Shown piece after piece: positions 25,197 to 35,045 of a stretch of 64,000 nt of DNA. The stretch lies in the NCBI RefSeq assembly GCF_014212125.1, contig NZ_JACJVP010000024.1, positions 62,001-126,000 on the forward strand. Direction: 5' to 3'. A program made the translations under genes and the position numbers. Below the pieces are notes generated by a model, which saw only the letters and a list, made by a program, of their open reading frames with translations, had not been told where the DNA came from and searched no databases. Every line of letters begins with the position of its first letter. The stretch's first letter is position 1. This DNA comes from Cohnella nanjingensis (GTDB lineage Bacteria > Bacillota > Bacilli > Paenibacillales > Paenibacillaceae).

Positions 25197-25224
25197 GCCC
25201 ACCTTACGGGTTGTTAAGGTGAGC
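25197..25224. terminator. Hairpin at the 3' end of the DJ-1-like gene
   Basis: GCCCACCTTA and TAAGGTGAGC pair around CGGGTTGT. It lies 18 bp beyond the stop codon of the minus-strand gene and may act in both directions; the T-run is poor. Confidence 0.5.
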
Positions 25225-25241
25225 ATAACCTTTATCCGATA

Positions 25242-26630
25242 CTACCTCGATACGTTTAGATCCGCGGACGATCCCTTTTTCCTGCGGATGAAGCGCCGAT
25301 CGATGAGAAAAGCGATGAGCAAGGACAGGACGCCGAGCAAAACCGGTACGCCAAACGCTTCAAAAGAGAAGGAGCTGCCTTTCAGCTTCAGGTGGTCGGT
25401 GGCGCGATATTCGAGCCGCTTGGCGGCAAATTTCGCCGTCTGGATATCCTCCTGCCCGGCCAAATCCTCGAATGCGGGATCCATTGCAAACCGATCCGCC
25501 GCGTCGCGGTGCAGGAACAGCAGTTTCGCGCCGTTGCCGCTGTTCTTCCATTGATTGATGTCTTCGGCGGCAGTAGACTCGGCATCGGCACCGACGACAA
25601 TCATTTTCGCCAGCTTCGGCACGTTTTTTATCTGATAACGCGCGACTAGGTTCAGGCCGTGCTTCGTTACGATCGGTTCGTTCGCGCTGGAAACGGTCAA
25701 CGTCGTCGTCGTACCGGAAGCGGCGTACGTATCGAACGCGGCGGACAAATCCAGTTCATCGGCGCCGTTATATAGCAGCACGCCCGCCTTTACTTTGTTC
25801 CATTGATAAGCGTTGTTCAGTACGTACGTTATATCGCTCAACCCGGCAACGAACGGTTTCATTTGCGGGTTTGCCACGTAATCGTAAGAGGGATAGTTCA
25901 TCTCTTCCGCCACTTTCTTCGCGGCTGCTTCGCCCAACTGCTGGGAGATGACGTACAGCGTAGCGTCGATCCCCGATGTCAGACCGGCAGAAGATACGAT
26001 ATTGCCTTGCGGGACGTAACGCCGATCTTTCACCCACCGGATTTCCGGATATTTTTTAATGAGCCGGTTGATGTCTCCCCAATGCGTCGCGGCCGATTTG
26101 CCGTTCAGCAAGCCGGTATCCGCCAGGTTTTCAGCTCCGTTGCAAATGGAGATCAATGTCGTCTTGGCGCCAGAGTGCTTCCGAATCCAATCACGGACAG
26201 GCGCATATTTTTTCTCGTTCAAAATCGGCATAAACGGAATGACGATAATGTCCGGGCTTTTGCCGAGCATCGCATCCATTTCGTCAAACGAATAATGCGG
26301 GACGACGTCGAGTCCGCCGGTTAGCGATTTAATTTCGCGATCGGGGGCAGCGCCGTATACATTGTAAGCTTCAGTCATCGCAAACATCTCGTACGGGACG
26401 AGAAAATCGAACACTTCCGTCACTTCGTTCGCCAGCAGCACGGCTACTGTTGGTTTGTTTGCGTCATATTTCGGTACCTGCACATCCGTCAGTGCAGGGG
26501 GAGCTTTATCGTAAACCGACATTCCAGCATTCATCGTATGGATGAACCCGGCCGCGCCTGTCCCCCCTACGACGACGACAAAAACGATGAGATAGATAAT
26601 GATGCGTAATACAGTTTTCACTTGTTTCAC
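25242..26630 (-). CDS. Membrane-anchored protein with two DJ-1/PfpI-type domains
   Basis: 462 residues. A membrane anchor lies at about 8-30 and a second at about 428-446. Between them lie two tandem DJ-1/PfpI (class I glutamine-amidotransferase-like) domains. The first (about 58-240) retains a nucleophile-elbow Cys in SICNGAEN and the following THWGD block common in AraC-fused and transport-linked DJ-1 proteins. The second (about 275-410) has no obvious Cys at the matching position. The tandem, membrane-tethered form is unusual for this fold. The catalytic substrate is unknown; a sensory or chaperone role is possible. Confidence 0.8.
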   Translation of the reverse strand: MKQVKTVLRIIIYLIVFVVVVGGTGAAGFIHTMNAGMSVYDKAPPALTDVQVPKYDANKPTVAVLLANEVTEVFDFLVPYEMFAMTEAYNVYGAAPDREIKSLTGGLDVVPHYSFDEMDAMLGKSPDIIVIPFMPILNEKKYAPVRDWIRKHSGAKTTLISICNGAENLADTGLLNGKSAATHWGDINRLIKKYPEIRWVKDRRYVPQGNIVSSAGLTSGIDATLYVISQQLGEAAAKKVAEEMNYPSYDYVANPQMKPFVAGLSDITYVLNNAYQWNKVKAGVLLYNGADELDLSAAFDTYAASGTTTTLTVSSANEPIVTKHGLNLVARYQIKNVPKLAKMIVVGADAESTAAEDINQWKNSGNGAKLLFLHRDAADRFAMDPAFEDLAGQEDIQTAKFAAKRLEYRATDHLKLKGSSFSFEAFGVPVLLGVLSLLIAFLIDRRFIRRKKGSSADLNVSR

Positions 26631-26829
26631 TCCTTCTAGCGTTGCTTACCCATAAAACTTAACAAAACAAGATGAACATATCATCTGTCTGTGGCTCGGT
26701 AGAGGGGCTCGGCTAACGTTGGAGCGGCTACTGGACCCAAGTCTGTTTTCTTTTTTTTGCATGACTCGATAGGGCTATAATACGGCGAAATTGTCATCAG
26801 TTCGCGGAATGACATTGCGTCGCCGAGAG

Positions 26830-29142
26830 CTACAGATCCTCCCGGATGTCCTTCCGATAATGTCCGGGCGTGGTGCCGGTAATCTTCTTGAAGATGCGGA
26901 TAAAGCTGTTGACGGACGTATACCGCAGCTTCTCCGTGACGGCCTGAATGGAGCGGTTCGGATCGGCCAGCAGCTCTTTGGCGATGCCGATCCGGTATTG
27001 GATGACGTAGTCGACGAAGTTGATGTCCATCGTCTTCTTGAACGCTCGGCTGAGCTGCGACGCGCTAAGCCCGACGAGCTCCGCGCACAGCTGCAGCGAG
27101 ATGTCCTCGTCATAATGCGCGTGGATGTACGCGACGACCTCTTCGACCTGCTGCTTCTCCGGCTGCGCTCTTTCCGACTGCGGCGGCGTCAGCTTGTCGA
27201 AGAAGTGCCTGCGGAAAAAAGCGGCGATCTCCCGCAGATTGCGCTGCTTCTCCAGCTCCATCGTCAGCTGTCGGCGGTTGACCGGCTCCATTAGCGCGTT
27301 CGGCTGCTGGTTCACCGAGTGGATCATCGCCCCCAGCAGCTGCGAGCAGTAGGTTTTGAGAGCCTCGGGGGTGAGCGTGATGTCGTCCCTCAGCCATTGA
27401 ATCAACTGGTCGAACCGCTCCATCGCCTCCTCGTGCCGGAAGTCCTGCAGCGATTGCAGAATCAAGTTCTCCAGCTCGACGAGCGCGTCTGCCTGGCCGG
27501 AGACGGCCGGGTCCAGCTCGTCGCTGATGATCACCTTGTTGGCTCCCAGCGTAAAGCTGTACCGAAGCGCATGTCTCGCTTGCAGGAAAGCGTCGTGGAT
27601 GCCGGACAGGCCGGATTCGGAGAAGCTGACGGAGATGACGCAATTCAGCTTCAGATAGGTCTGAATGGCATGAAGCAGCTCGCCGGCGTAGACGCGGGCA
27701 AGGCGCGGGGCGGCCGCTTCCGGCTGATTCAGTACGGCGAACAGGCCGGGCTGGATCATCATGATTCGCGTGACGCCTTGCTTGCGCATAATCTCGCTCG
27801 CGATGTTCTCCACGGCGAAGTAGAACAGGAACTGATCGTTCCGCGAATAGCGAGCCTCCATCTGCTGCGAATCGACTTCGATTAGATACAGCCCGATCGG
27901 ATTGCCGCCGAAGGGCTCCAGCTGAACGGCCCGGCCGCTTGCGTTGAAGTTGCCGAGCAGCAAGCTCATCAGGCTGTAGTGCTCGGCGTGCGCGAGATAC
28001 AGCTCCACGTCTTTCTTCAGAAGATCGTTGCTCTCTTCCATGTTCTGAATGTAATCCGCGATGTAGTGGAATTCATCCTTGAGCGCGGTCCCGCTCTGCT
28101 GCTTGAATACGCGCTGCGTAAGCTTGTGCACCGGCCGATAGATCGTCCGGGACGTCCGGATCGCGATGACGACGGCCACGACGATAAAGGCGATGCTGAC
28201 TCCGAGCAGCCAGTCGCGCAGCTGATCGGTCTCTCTATGAACGAGCGCGACCGGCAGAATCGAGACGTAGTACCAGTCGCGGTTGCCGGAATAGACCGCA
28301 TTGATCAACGAGGGCTTGCCGTCCAGATTAAACGTGAACCCGTTGTTTGCCAGATTTCTTCCCTGCGCCAGCTGGGCCATCAATTCGGGAGAGTCGATGC
28401 GGCTGCCCACCTTGGCCGGTTCGGAGTGCATAACCACATATCCGGACGGGTTGACCACCAAGTAGGCGGCGGGATCGATCTCGTTCGCTTTGAGCTTGGC
28501 GCTTAACGATACGGCGTCCAGGTAGACGATGAAGACGCCCTTCACCCCTTCCGAGCTCGCATGATAGGTAGGCCGGATGAAGGTGATGACAGGCCGCTTC
28601 AACCGCGCATTGATCTCATTGCGCGTGTCGATCCAGGCGCCGTATTGGGTCAGCGTGAGCGAGGTGCGCAGGGCGACCGGGTCGAGAAATTCGCTCGGCT
28701 GTATCAGCGAGCCGCCGGAGGTGACGATCTTGCCGTAGGGGATGCTGTAGAAGTCGATCTCCGCGACGTTTTCCATGCCGCTGCGCAAATTCGTCAGCAC
28801 CGAGTACAGATCGTTGACCAGACGGAAGTTCTGATAGGTCAGATCTTCTTGCGTAAACCGGCCGAGCGCCGAATTGGCGTACGTGTATTGCAGCATGAGC
28901 TCGTCGAACTTCTTGAACTGCTCGTTCATTTCCTTCTCGACCTGATTGAGGAACACTTGGTGCATCTGATCCGTCTGGTCGCCGATGATCCGGTTGCTGA
29001 TGAGCGACGACACGATGGCCGTGATGGCTACTGGGATGCTGGACAGCAGAATGAGGGAGACGAGAAGCCGATTCTTCAGCTTCCATCCCGAAGCCAGGGG
29101 GGCCAGCATTCGCGTCAGCCGACGCCACGGACGATGATCCAT
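26830..29142 (-). CDS. Membrane-bound one-component AraC-family sensor-regulator
   Basis: 770 residues. A membrane segment lies at about 25-48 (LLVSLILLSSIPVAITAIVS). An extracellular sensor of about 260 residues follows, then a second membrane segment at about 310-330 and a linker of about 330 residues. The C-terminal AraC two-HTH domain (about 665-768) contains SLQLCAELVGLSASQLSRAF and ends GTTPGHYRKDIRED. The sensor would detect an extracellular sugar and act directly on DNA without a kinase. It is divergent from the importer and lyase genes starting at 29416 and very likely activates them. The partial regulator at 3-980 has the same kind of C-terminus. Confidence 0.93.
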   Translation of the reverse strand: MDHRPWRRLTRMLAPLASGWKLKNRLLVSLILLSSIPVAITAIVSSLISNRIIGDQTDQMHQVFLNQVEKEMNEQFKKFDELMLQYTYANSALGRFTQEDLTYQNFRLVNDLYSVLTNLRSGMENVAEIDFYSIPYGKIVTSGGSLIQPSEFLDPVALRTSLTLTQYGAWIDTRNEINARLKRPVITFIRPTYHASSEGVKGVFIVYLDAVSLSAKLKANEIDPAAYLVVNPSGYVVMHSEPAKVGSRIDSPELMAQLAQGRNLANNGFTFNLDGKPSLINAVYSGNRDWYYVSILPVALVHRETDQLRDWLLGVSIAFIVVAVVIAIRTSRTIYRPVHKLTQRVFKQQSGTALKDEFHYIADYIQNMEESNDLLKKDVELYLAHAEHYSLMSLLLGNFNASGRAVQLEPFGGNPIGLYLIEVDSQQMEARYSRNDQFLFYFAVENIASEIMRKQGVTRIMMIQPGLFAVLNQPEAAAPRLARVYAGELLHAIQTYLKLNCVISVSFSESGLSGIHDAFLQARHALRYSFTLGANKVIISDELDPAVSGQADALVELENLILQSLQDFRHEEAMERFDQLIQWLRDDITLTPEALKTYCSQLLGAMIHSVNQQPNALMEPVNRRQLTMELEKQRNLREIAAFFRRHFFDKLTPPQSERAQPEKQQVEEVVAYIHAHYDEDISLQLCAELVGLSASQLSRAFKKTMDINFVDYVIQYRIGIAKELLADPNRSIQAVTEKLRYTSVNSFIRIFKKITGTTPGHYRKDIREDL

Positions 29143-29415
29143 ACTCAGTCTCCTTCATAGCTTCGCTTGATGGCGCTTGTAGTATAACATAAGCCGGAAC
29201 GGTTCTTGGAGAACAATCGGCACACCCTTTTTGCCAGTCATGACTGCGCTTGCAAAAAAAGTGCACGCCCCGGAAAAACGCCGCGGCGGCGCGGTTTGGC
29301 ATACGCTTTATTTGCTGCAAGAACGGTGGATTGCCGGGCGTTGCATTCGCCGCCTATCATAAGGGCGAAAGGGGGGAGACGCGATGACAAACAGGAGAGG
29401 AGCTTCGGATGCGGG

Positions 29416-30351
29416 ATGGCAGCACGGATCGCACGTATCGATAGACGGCATGACGGATGGCGGCAGCGCTTTATCAGGGAACGGTACCTATGGCTGATGG
29501 CGCTGCCGGGTTTGCTATACTTTATCATCTATAAGTACGTCCCGCTGATGGGGATCGTCATTGCCTTTCAGAAATACAAGCCGGTTCAGGGATTCCTACA
29601 CAGCGATTGGGTAGGCCTGAACAACTTCAGGCGCATCTTCGACACGCCGGAGATCGGAAAATACTTCATCAACACCGCGATCATCAGCTGTTATCAGATC
29701 GTGTTCGCCTTTACGGTGCCGATCTTCATCGCCATCATGCTCCATGAGATCCGCAGCGCGGCATTCAAGAAGATCGCGCAGACGCTGCTGTACCTGCCTC
29801 ACTTCTTATCCTGGGTTGTGGTCGCCGGCATCTTCTACCTGCTGTTCCAGAGCGACGGGCAGATCAATCACTTGCTCGCTTCCTGGGGGCTTCATCCGAT
29901 CAACATTCTCTCGAACAAGGACAATTTCCGAGGTATGCTCGTTCTGCAGGTCATCTGGAAAGAATCCGGCTGGGGCACGATTATTTACTTGGCCGCCCTG
30001 ACGGGGATCGCCCCGGAGCTGTACGAAGCGGCCAAGATGGACGGGGCCGGAAGGCTGCGGCAGATCTTCCATATTACGCTGCCCGGCATCCGCTCCACGA
30101 TTCTGATTCTGTTCATCCTCCGACTCGGCTCCGTTCTGGACGTCGGCTTCGAGCAGATCTACCTGATGCTGAACGCGTCCGTCTCGGATGTCGGGGAGGT
30201 ACTGGATACGTATGTGTACCGAATGGGCGTCGTCAACGGAGACTTCAGCTTCACGACGGCCGTAGGATTGTTGAAAGGGCTTGTCGGCATGATGCTGATC
30301 GTGACGGCGAACCGGCTGGCGCGGGCATTCGGCGAGAGAGGCGTTTATTAG
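29416..30351 (+). CDS. ABC sugar permease, LplB type
   Basis: About 311 residues from ATG 29416. The frame is open back to 29206, but the upstream residues are basic and unlike the family, so a start at or near 29416 is preferred; GAGGAG lies 13-19 nt before it. Six membrane segments, the early block KYVPLMGIVIAFQKYKP, and the EAA loop EAAKMDGAGRLRQIFHITLP are clear. It is the first gene of the polysaccharide-use operon. Confidence 0.92.
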   Translation: MAARIARIDRRHDGWRQRFIRERYLWLMALPGLLYFIIYKYVPLMGIVIAFQKYKPVQGFLHSDWVGLNNFRRIFDTPEIGKYFINTAIISCYQIVFAFTVPIFIAIMLHEIRSAAFKKIAQTLLYLPHFLSWVVVAGIFYLLFQSDGQINHLLASWGLHPINILSNKDNFRGMLVLQVIWKESGWGTIIYLAALTGIAPELYEAAKMDGAGRLRQIFHITLPGIRSTILILFILRLGSVLDVGFEQIYLMLNASVSDVGEVLDTYVYRMGVVNGDFSFTTAVGLLKGLVGMMLIVTANRLARAFGERGVY

Positions 30352-30389
30352 AATGAACTAGTTCCATCTATTGCGAGAGGCGGGTCACT

Positions 30390-31934
30390 ATGAAAATCGG
30401 AAAAGGATTGACGATTGCAACAGCACTCATGCTGACGGGAGCGATGCTGACGGCTTGCGGCGACAAGGGAGCAGGCGCCAACGCCGCGAATGCGAGCGGC
30501 AAGCCGTCGGCAGCGACGGAGAAGAAGTACAAGATCAGCGCGATGAGCATCCTGTACGGGGCGGCGCCCCCGGATAACGGCACCGGCAAGAAAGCGATCG
30601 AGGACCGCTACCATATCGAATACAATTACATTCCGGTCGCTTCCGGCGAGTATAACAACAAGCTGGGCGTCACGCTCGCCTCGGGCGACGTTCCGGACGC
30701 GGTGCTATTCCCTTACCTGGACGCCGTTTACTTCAGCTCGATCAACAGCGGGCAATTCCTGCCGCTGGACGCCTATCTGAACGATAGCGCCAAGTACCCG
30801 AACCTGGCCAAGCTGCCGAAGGATGTCATGGACACGTTGAAGAGCAACGGCCACGTCTACGGCGTTCCGCGGCTGCGCGGCATTCCGGGAGCGACGATTG
30901 TCCTCCGCAAAGACTGGCTCGATAAGCTCGGGCTTCAGGTGCCGACCACCTACGACGAGCTGTACGACGTCATGAAGGCATTCAGCGAGAAAGACCCGGA
31001 CGGTAACGGGAAGAAGGATACCTATGGTCTCGCGGCGGGCGTCAGCAACGGCTTCCCGTTCATCTCGCTGATGGCGGCCATGCATGCCGGTCCGAGCGTC
31101 GGCTGGGTCGAAGACGGCAAGGGCGGCATCGTGCCCGGCGAGTTCGCGCCGAATAACAAGGAAGCGGTCGGCTACTTGGCCAAGCTGTACAAGGATGGAC
31201 TGATCGCCCCCGACTTCGCGATCAAGAAGGACGCGCAGATCGAGGACGACTTCCTGCTGGGCAAGGCGGGCGTCGTGGGGAACTGGGGGTATACCTCCTT
31301 CAATAAGGAACGTCTCGAGAAGGCGAGGGCGGTCGATCCGAAGTTTGAAGTGGTGGCGATTCCGCCGCTGAAGGCGCCGGACGGTTCGGAAGGCGGCTAT
31401 GTGAAGGGAGCGGGCTTCTTCGGCGTCTTCGCGCTGAACAAGGAGCTGGAGAAGGACCCGGGCAAGCTGGACAAAGTGCTGCACATGCTGGACGATCAGC
31501 TCGGCGACGACGGAGCGACCTTCTTCAAGTGGGGCGTGGAAGGCGTTCACTACAAAGTCGAGAACGGCCAGAAGGTGGTCACCGATCTCGGCAAGACCGA
31601 AGGGCCGAACCAGTACCAACTGACCAACCACGCCAACGAAGGCGACTGGATTCTGCTCTCCTCCGACACGCCGGAGACGACCGCGCTGAAGCAGAATTCG
31701 TTCGCGGTCGCCATGCAGGGCAAGCCGTACACCTCGCAGGACGTCGGTCTCTACTCCGCCACGAACGCGGAGAAGGGGGCCGAGCTGACGAAGAACGTCG
31801 TCGACGGCCTCGTAACGGTCATTACGGGCCAGAAGCCGATCGATTATTTGGACCAAATGTTCGCGGACTGGAAGTCCAGAGGCGGCAGCCAGATTCTGAC
31901 CGAGATGAACGAAGCCTGGAAAGCCAGAAAGTAA
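30390..31934 (+). CDS. Extracellular solute-binding lipoprotein (LplA-like)
   Basis: 514 residues. The lipoprotein signal peptide (MKIGKGLTIATALMLTGAM, lipobox LTAC near 24) is followed by an Ala/Asn-rich linker. The block LRKDWLDKLGLQVPTTYDEL is shared with the binding protein at 1125-2762, marking both as the large oligosaccharide-binding group. It lies between the two permease genes, so the gene order is permease, binding protein, permease. It should bind oligosaccharides released by extracellular polymer breakdown. Confidence 0.93.
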   Translation: MKIGKGLTIATALMLTGAMLTACGDKGAGANAANASGKPSAATEKKYKISAMSILYGAAPPDNGTGKKAIEDRYHIEYNYIPVASGEYNNKLGVTLASGDVPDAVLFPYLDAVYFSSINSGQFLPLDAYLNDSAKYPNLAKLPKDVMDTLKSNGHVYGVPRLRGIPGATIVLRKDWLDKLGLQVPTTYDELYDVMKAFSEKDPDGNGKKDTYGLAAGVSNGFPFISLMAAMHAGPSVGWVEDGKGGIVPGEFAPNNKEAVGYLAKLYKDGLIAPDFAIKKDAQIEDDFLLGKAGVVGNWGYTSFNKERLEKARAVDPKFEVVAIPPLKAPDGSEGGYVKGAGFFGVFALNKELEKDPGKLDKVLHMLDDQLGDDGATFFKWGVEGVHYKVENGQKVVTDLGKTEGPNQYQLTNHANEGDWILLSSDTPETTALKQNSFAVAMQGKPYTSQDVGLYSATNAEKGAELTKNVVDGLVTVITGQKPIDYLDQMFADWKSRGGSQILTEMNEAWKARK

Positions 31935-32013
31935 GGCGCCGCCTTACTTCATTCCGATCGGGAGGGCGGGGAGCGTCCCTATCTTCCCGGTCGTCCGCAA
32001 AGGTGGATTTGCC

Positions 32014-32886
32014 GTGAATACATCCAAAATGTCCAGCCGCTTGTTCGATTCGGCGAATACGCTGCTGCTTGCGCTGCTTACCCTTCTGTGCGCGCTGCCG
32101 ATCGTGAATGTGGTCGCGATGTCGGTGGCCTCGCTGCAGGACATCGTGTCGGGCAAATTTATTTTGTGGCCGAAGCATCTCGACTTCAAGGCTTACAGTT
32201 ATATTTTCAATACCGGCGTCTTCTTCTCGTCTCTCAAGAATACCGTCTGGATTACCGTTGTCGGCACCATCGTCAACCTGGCCGTCACGACGCTGCTCGC
32301 CTACGTCTGCTCGCGGCAGCGATTCAGCGGCAGGCGAATGATCCTGTTCATGGTCCTGTTCACGATGCTGTTCAGCGGAGGCATGATTCCGACCTATCTG
32401 GTCGTCAAAGCGACGGGACTGATGAATTCGCTCTGGGCGCTCGTCATTCCGTCGGCCGTATCCGCGTTCAACATGCTCGTGATGAGGGAGTTCTTCGAAT
32501 CGATCCACGAGAGCATTATCGAATCCGCGACGATCGACGGCTGCAACGATTTGGGCATCTTTTTCCGGATCGTGCTGCCGCTCTCCGTTCCGTCGCTGGC
32601 TACCTTTACGCTGTTCTATGCGGTCGGCAATTGGAACCAATACTTCGCGGCCATTCTGTATCTGAACGATTCGTCGCTCTGGCCGCTGCAGATTCTGCTC
32701 CGCCAAGTGGTGCTGATCGGGCAGAGCGACATCTACTCCCGGCTCAATGCCGGCGAGGTGATTCCGCTGCCGGTCTCGACGCAGATGGCGACCGTCGTGC
32801 TGGCGTCGGCTCCGATCGTCGTGCTGTATCCGTTCCTTCAGCGCTACTTCGTGCAAGGGCTGACACTTGGGGCCGTGAAGGGATAG
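32014..32886 (+). CDS. ABC sugar permease, YtcP/LplC type
   Basis: 290 residues from GTG 32014 (AAAGGTGG upstream). Six membrane segments, the FSGGMIPTYLVV stretch, and an EAA loop near ESATIDGCNDLGIFFRIVLP are present. The C-terminus FVQGLTLGAVKG is typical. It forms the second half of the permease pair with 29416-30351. Confidence 0.93.
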   Translation: MNTSKMSSRLFDSANTLLLALLTLLCALPIVNVVAMSVASLQDIVSGKFILWPKHLDFKAYSYIFNTGVFFSSLKNTVWITVVGTIVNLAVTTLLAYVCSRQRFSGRRMILFMVLFTMLFSGGMIPTYLVVKATGLMNSLWALVIPSAVSAFNMLVMREFFESIHESIIESATIDGCNDLGIFFRIVLPLSVPSLATFTLFYAVGNWNQYFAAILYLNDSSLWPLQILLRQVVLIGQSDIYSRLNAGEVIPLPVSTQMATVVLASAPIVVLYPFLQRYFVQGLTLGAVKG

Positions 32887-32942
32887 GCATGCATTAATAG
32901 GAAGCAAGAAGCCATACCAATTCGATTCCGGAGGTTATCGAT

Positions 32943-35033
32943 ATGGCAGGCAGAGCTTATAAGCTGATGTCGCTGCTGGTGGCGCTGGCCTTGATCGTGA
33001 CGCTCGTCCCTATGGGGACGGGCTCCGCGCTTGCCGCCACGGCAAACACGCCTTACAAGACAACGCTGGGCACGCTGACGACAATGAATTGGGGCGGCGG
33101 CGACGCCAGGCCCGGATTCGCAACGGCGAACGGAGATCTGTACGCGGTCTGGGGCCGGGGCAACGCGTTCAAGATGAGGAAGGCGACGACCTATGCCGGG
33201 CTTGCGACCGCGACGGAAAATACGGTGACGGGGATGGACGCGGCCGACTGGGTCGTCGGCTTGTATTACAATAGCGCGAACAGTACGTTCTACATGACCG
33301 CCCACGTCGAATACGACTACTTCCTGGGCAGCGATGCCGCGCATCATTATCGGAAAATCAAGCTGTACAAATCGACCGACAATCTTGCAACCGTTACCAA
33401 AGTAGGCGACGTCGTCACGAGCGATAACTCGGATATTCACGGCTACGTCGACTATACCGGCAACTATTACGATTTCGGCGCCGGCGACCAGAACTTCTAC
33501 GTCGACGAGGCGGGGGGCTACGCCTATATTTTCTATGCACACGCTTGGGCCGATTTGCGATCCTCCGCCTTCTCCCAGGGCATGTTCAAGAGCGAGAGGG
33601 TCGCGCGCTGCCCCATCAGCCAACTGAACGATCCGACGGCTTGGAAGAGTTTCTACCAAGGTAGCTGGAACGAGCCGGCGAGAGGCGGCCACGCTTCGGA
33701 CCTGGCGAACGGCTCGAACGGGTACGTCTTCTACAGCTCGGTCATCGGCAAATACTTGATGGTCTACAACAACACCGTCGCATCGGCTACAAGTCTGGAG
33801 CTTCAGGACTGGTCGCCTCTGTACACGAATTCGGACTTGACCTGGTTCTACTACGCTTCGGCGCTGGATATGGACACGTTCAGTCCTTATATCATCGGCG
33901 GCAACGCCATCTACCTGGAGCTGACCCGGAGGCGTTCGGCGCCGTTGACCGTTACCGGCGCGACGACGACGAGAACGGTCATCGACCCGGTCTATCCGAC
34001 GGAATCGGTTCCGGACGGCAATTACGGCTGGGATTGGGCCTTTACGGGAACGCTCGAGCCGAAGCCGACGACCTACATCGTCTCCTATCAATGGCCCTAC
34101 CAAACGCATACGGCCGGCATCAACTTCTATTCGGACTACACGGTCCCGCATTCGGAGAACTACGGACTCGGCATGCGCATGACTTCGGCGGCGGTCGGCG
34201 ATTACGTGCTGCTGAACATCAACGTGCCGACGGCGGGTACCTACCGTCTATACAGCTACAACGCCACCGGACCGGCGGCAGGCGACTTCCAGCTCGCCGT
34301 CGACGGGACGAATCAGGGCGGCCAGGTCTCCCTGTTCGAAGCGGCGCCCGCGCATCCGCAGAACGGCCTCGGCTACAAGAAGACCGACATGGGCACGGTG
34401 ACGTTCGCGACGGCCGGCAACCATCAGTTCCGGTATACGGTCACGGGCAAGAACGCATCCAGCACCGGCTACCAGCTGTACTTCGACGTGATCAAGCTCG
34501 TCCAGGCCGCGACGACTCCGCCGGCCGGAACGGCGACGCTGGCGCCGACGGCGGACGCCTACGTGCGGGACGGCGCCTATGCCGATGTCAATTACGGCAC
34601 CGATCCGACGCTGCAGGTGAAGAAGGACGGGACGGATTACAACCGCAAGTCGTATCTCAAGTTCGATCTCGCTTCCTTCGGCGGAACGTCCGCGACGTCG
34701 GCGAAGCTGCGGGTGTACGCCAACGCGGCGGGCACGGACGGAGCGAGGACAATCAAGCTGTACGGCAACTCGAACAAGAGCTGGACCGAATCGGGGCTGA
34801 AGTGGTCCAACGCGCCGGCCGCCGACACGTTCGTGACCAGCGTCAGCGTCAACGGCTCGACGGGCGTCTGGTACGAATTCGATGTGACGTCCTATATGAA
34901 CAGCCAACTGACGGTGGCGGATTCGATCGTATCGTTCGAGCTTGTGAACGAGGGCGCCGCGACGTCGCAGAATCAGGTGGCGTTCAACAGCCGGGAGGCG
35001 GCGAGCCATGCTCCGCAGCTTGTTCTACAATAA
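32943..35033 (+). CDS. Secreted multidomain carbohydrate-active or carbohydrate-binding protein with CBM96/DNRLRE-like tail
   Basis: 696 residues. A Sec signal peptide (about 1-30, ending ALAATA) implies export. Residues about 35-395 are rich in Trp, Tyr and Asp with a repeating propeller-like texture (BNR or GH43-like), family not identified. About 405-520 is a beta-sandwich resembling a carbohydrate-binding module. About 535-696 matches the DNRLRE/CBM96 type (PTADAYVRDGAYADVNYGTD, then SYLKFDLASF and a C-terminal NSREA). CBM96-type domains are found with alginate- and uronate-degrading enzymes. The gene lies between the importer and the heparinase-type lyase, so it probably binds or opens the polymer outside the cell. 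Confidence 0.82.
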   Translation: MAGRAYKLMSLLVALALIVTLVPMGTGSALAATANTPYKTTLGTLTTMNWGGGDARPGFATANGDLYAVWGRGNAFKMRKATTYAGLATATENTVTGMDAADWVVGLYYNSANSTFYMTAHVEYDYFLGSDAAHHYRKIKLYKSTDNLATVTKVGDVVTSDNSDIHGYVDYTGNYYDFGAGDQNFYVDEAGGYAYIFYAHAWADLRSSAFSQGMFKSERVARCPISQLNDPTAWKSFYQGSWNEPARGGHASDLANGSNGYVFYSSVIGKYLMVYNNTVASATSLELQDWSPLYTNSDLTWFYYASALDMDTFSPYIIGGNAIYLELTRRRSAPLTVTGATTTRTVIDPVYPTESVPDGNYGWDWAFTGTLEPKPTTYIVSYQWPYQTHTAGINFYSDYTVPHSENYGLGMRMTSAAVGDYVLLNINVPTAGTYRLYSYNATGPAAGDFQLAVDGTNQGGQVSLFEAAPAHPQNGLGYKKTDMGTVTFATAGNHQFRYTVTGKNASSTGYQLYFDVIKLVQAATTPPAGTATLAPTADAYVRDGAYADVNYGTDPTLQVKKDGTDYNRKSYLKFDLASFGGTSATSAKLRVYANAAGTDGARTIKLYGNSNKSWTESGLKWSNAPAADTFVTSVSVNGSTGVWYEFDVTSYMNSQLTVADSIVSFELVNEGAATSQNQVAFNSREAASHAPQLVLQ

Positions 35034-35045
35034 GGGGGCTGTGAC

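Noticed and set aside
30705-31856. 383-codon minus-strand frame opposite the second LplA-like gene
   Set aside because: Shadow of the real gene; Arg/Val-rich composition and no start context.
31822-34151. Long minus-strand frames (361 and 435 codons) opposite the permease and secreted-protein genes
   Set aside because: Both are antisense to well-supported genes with clear domains and ribosome sites.
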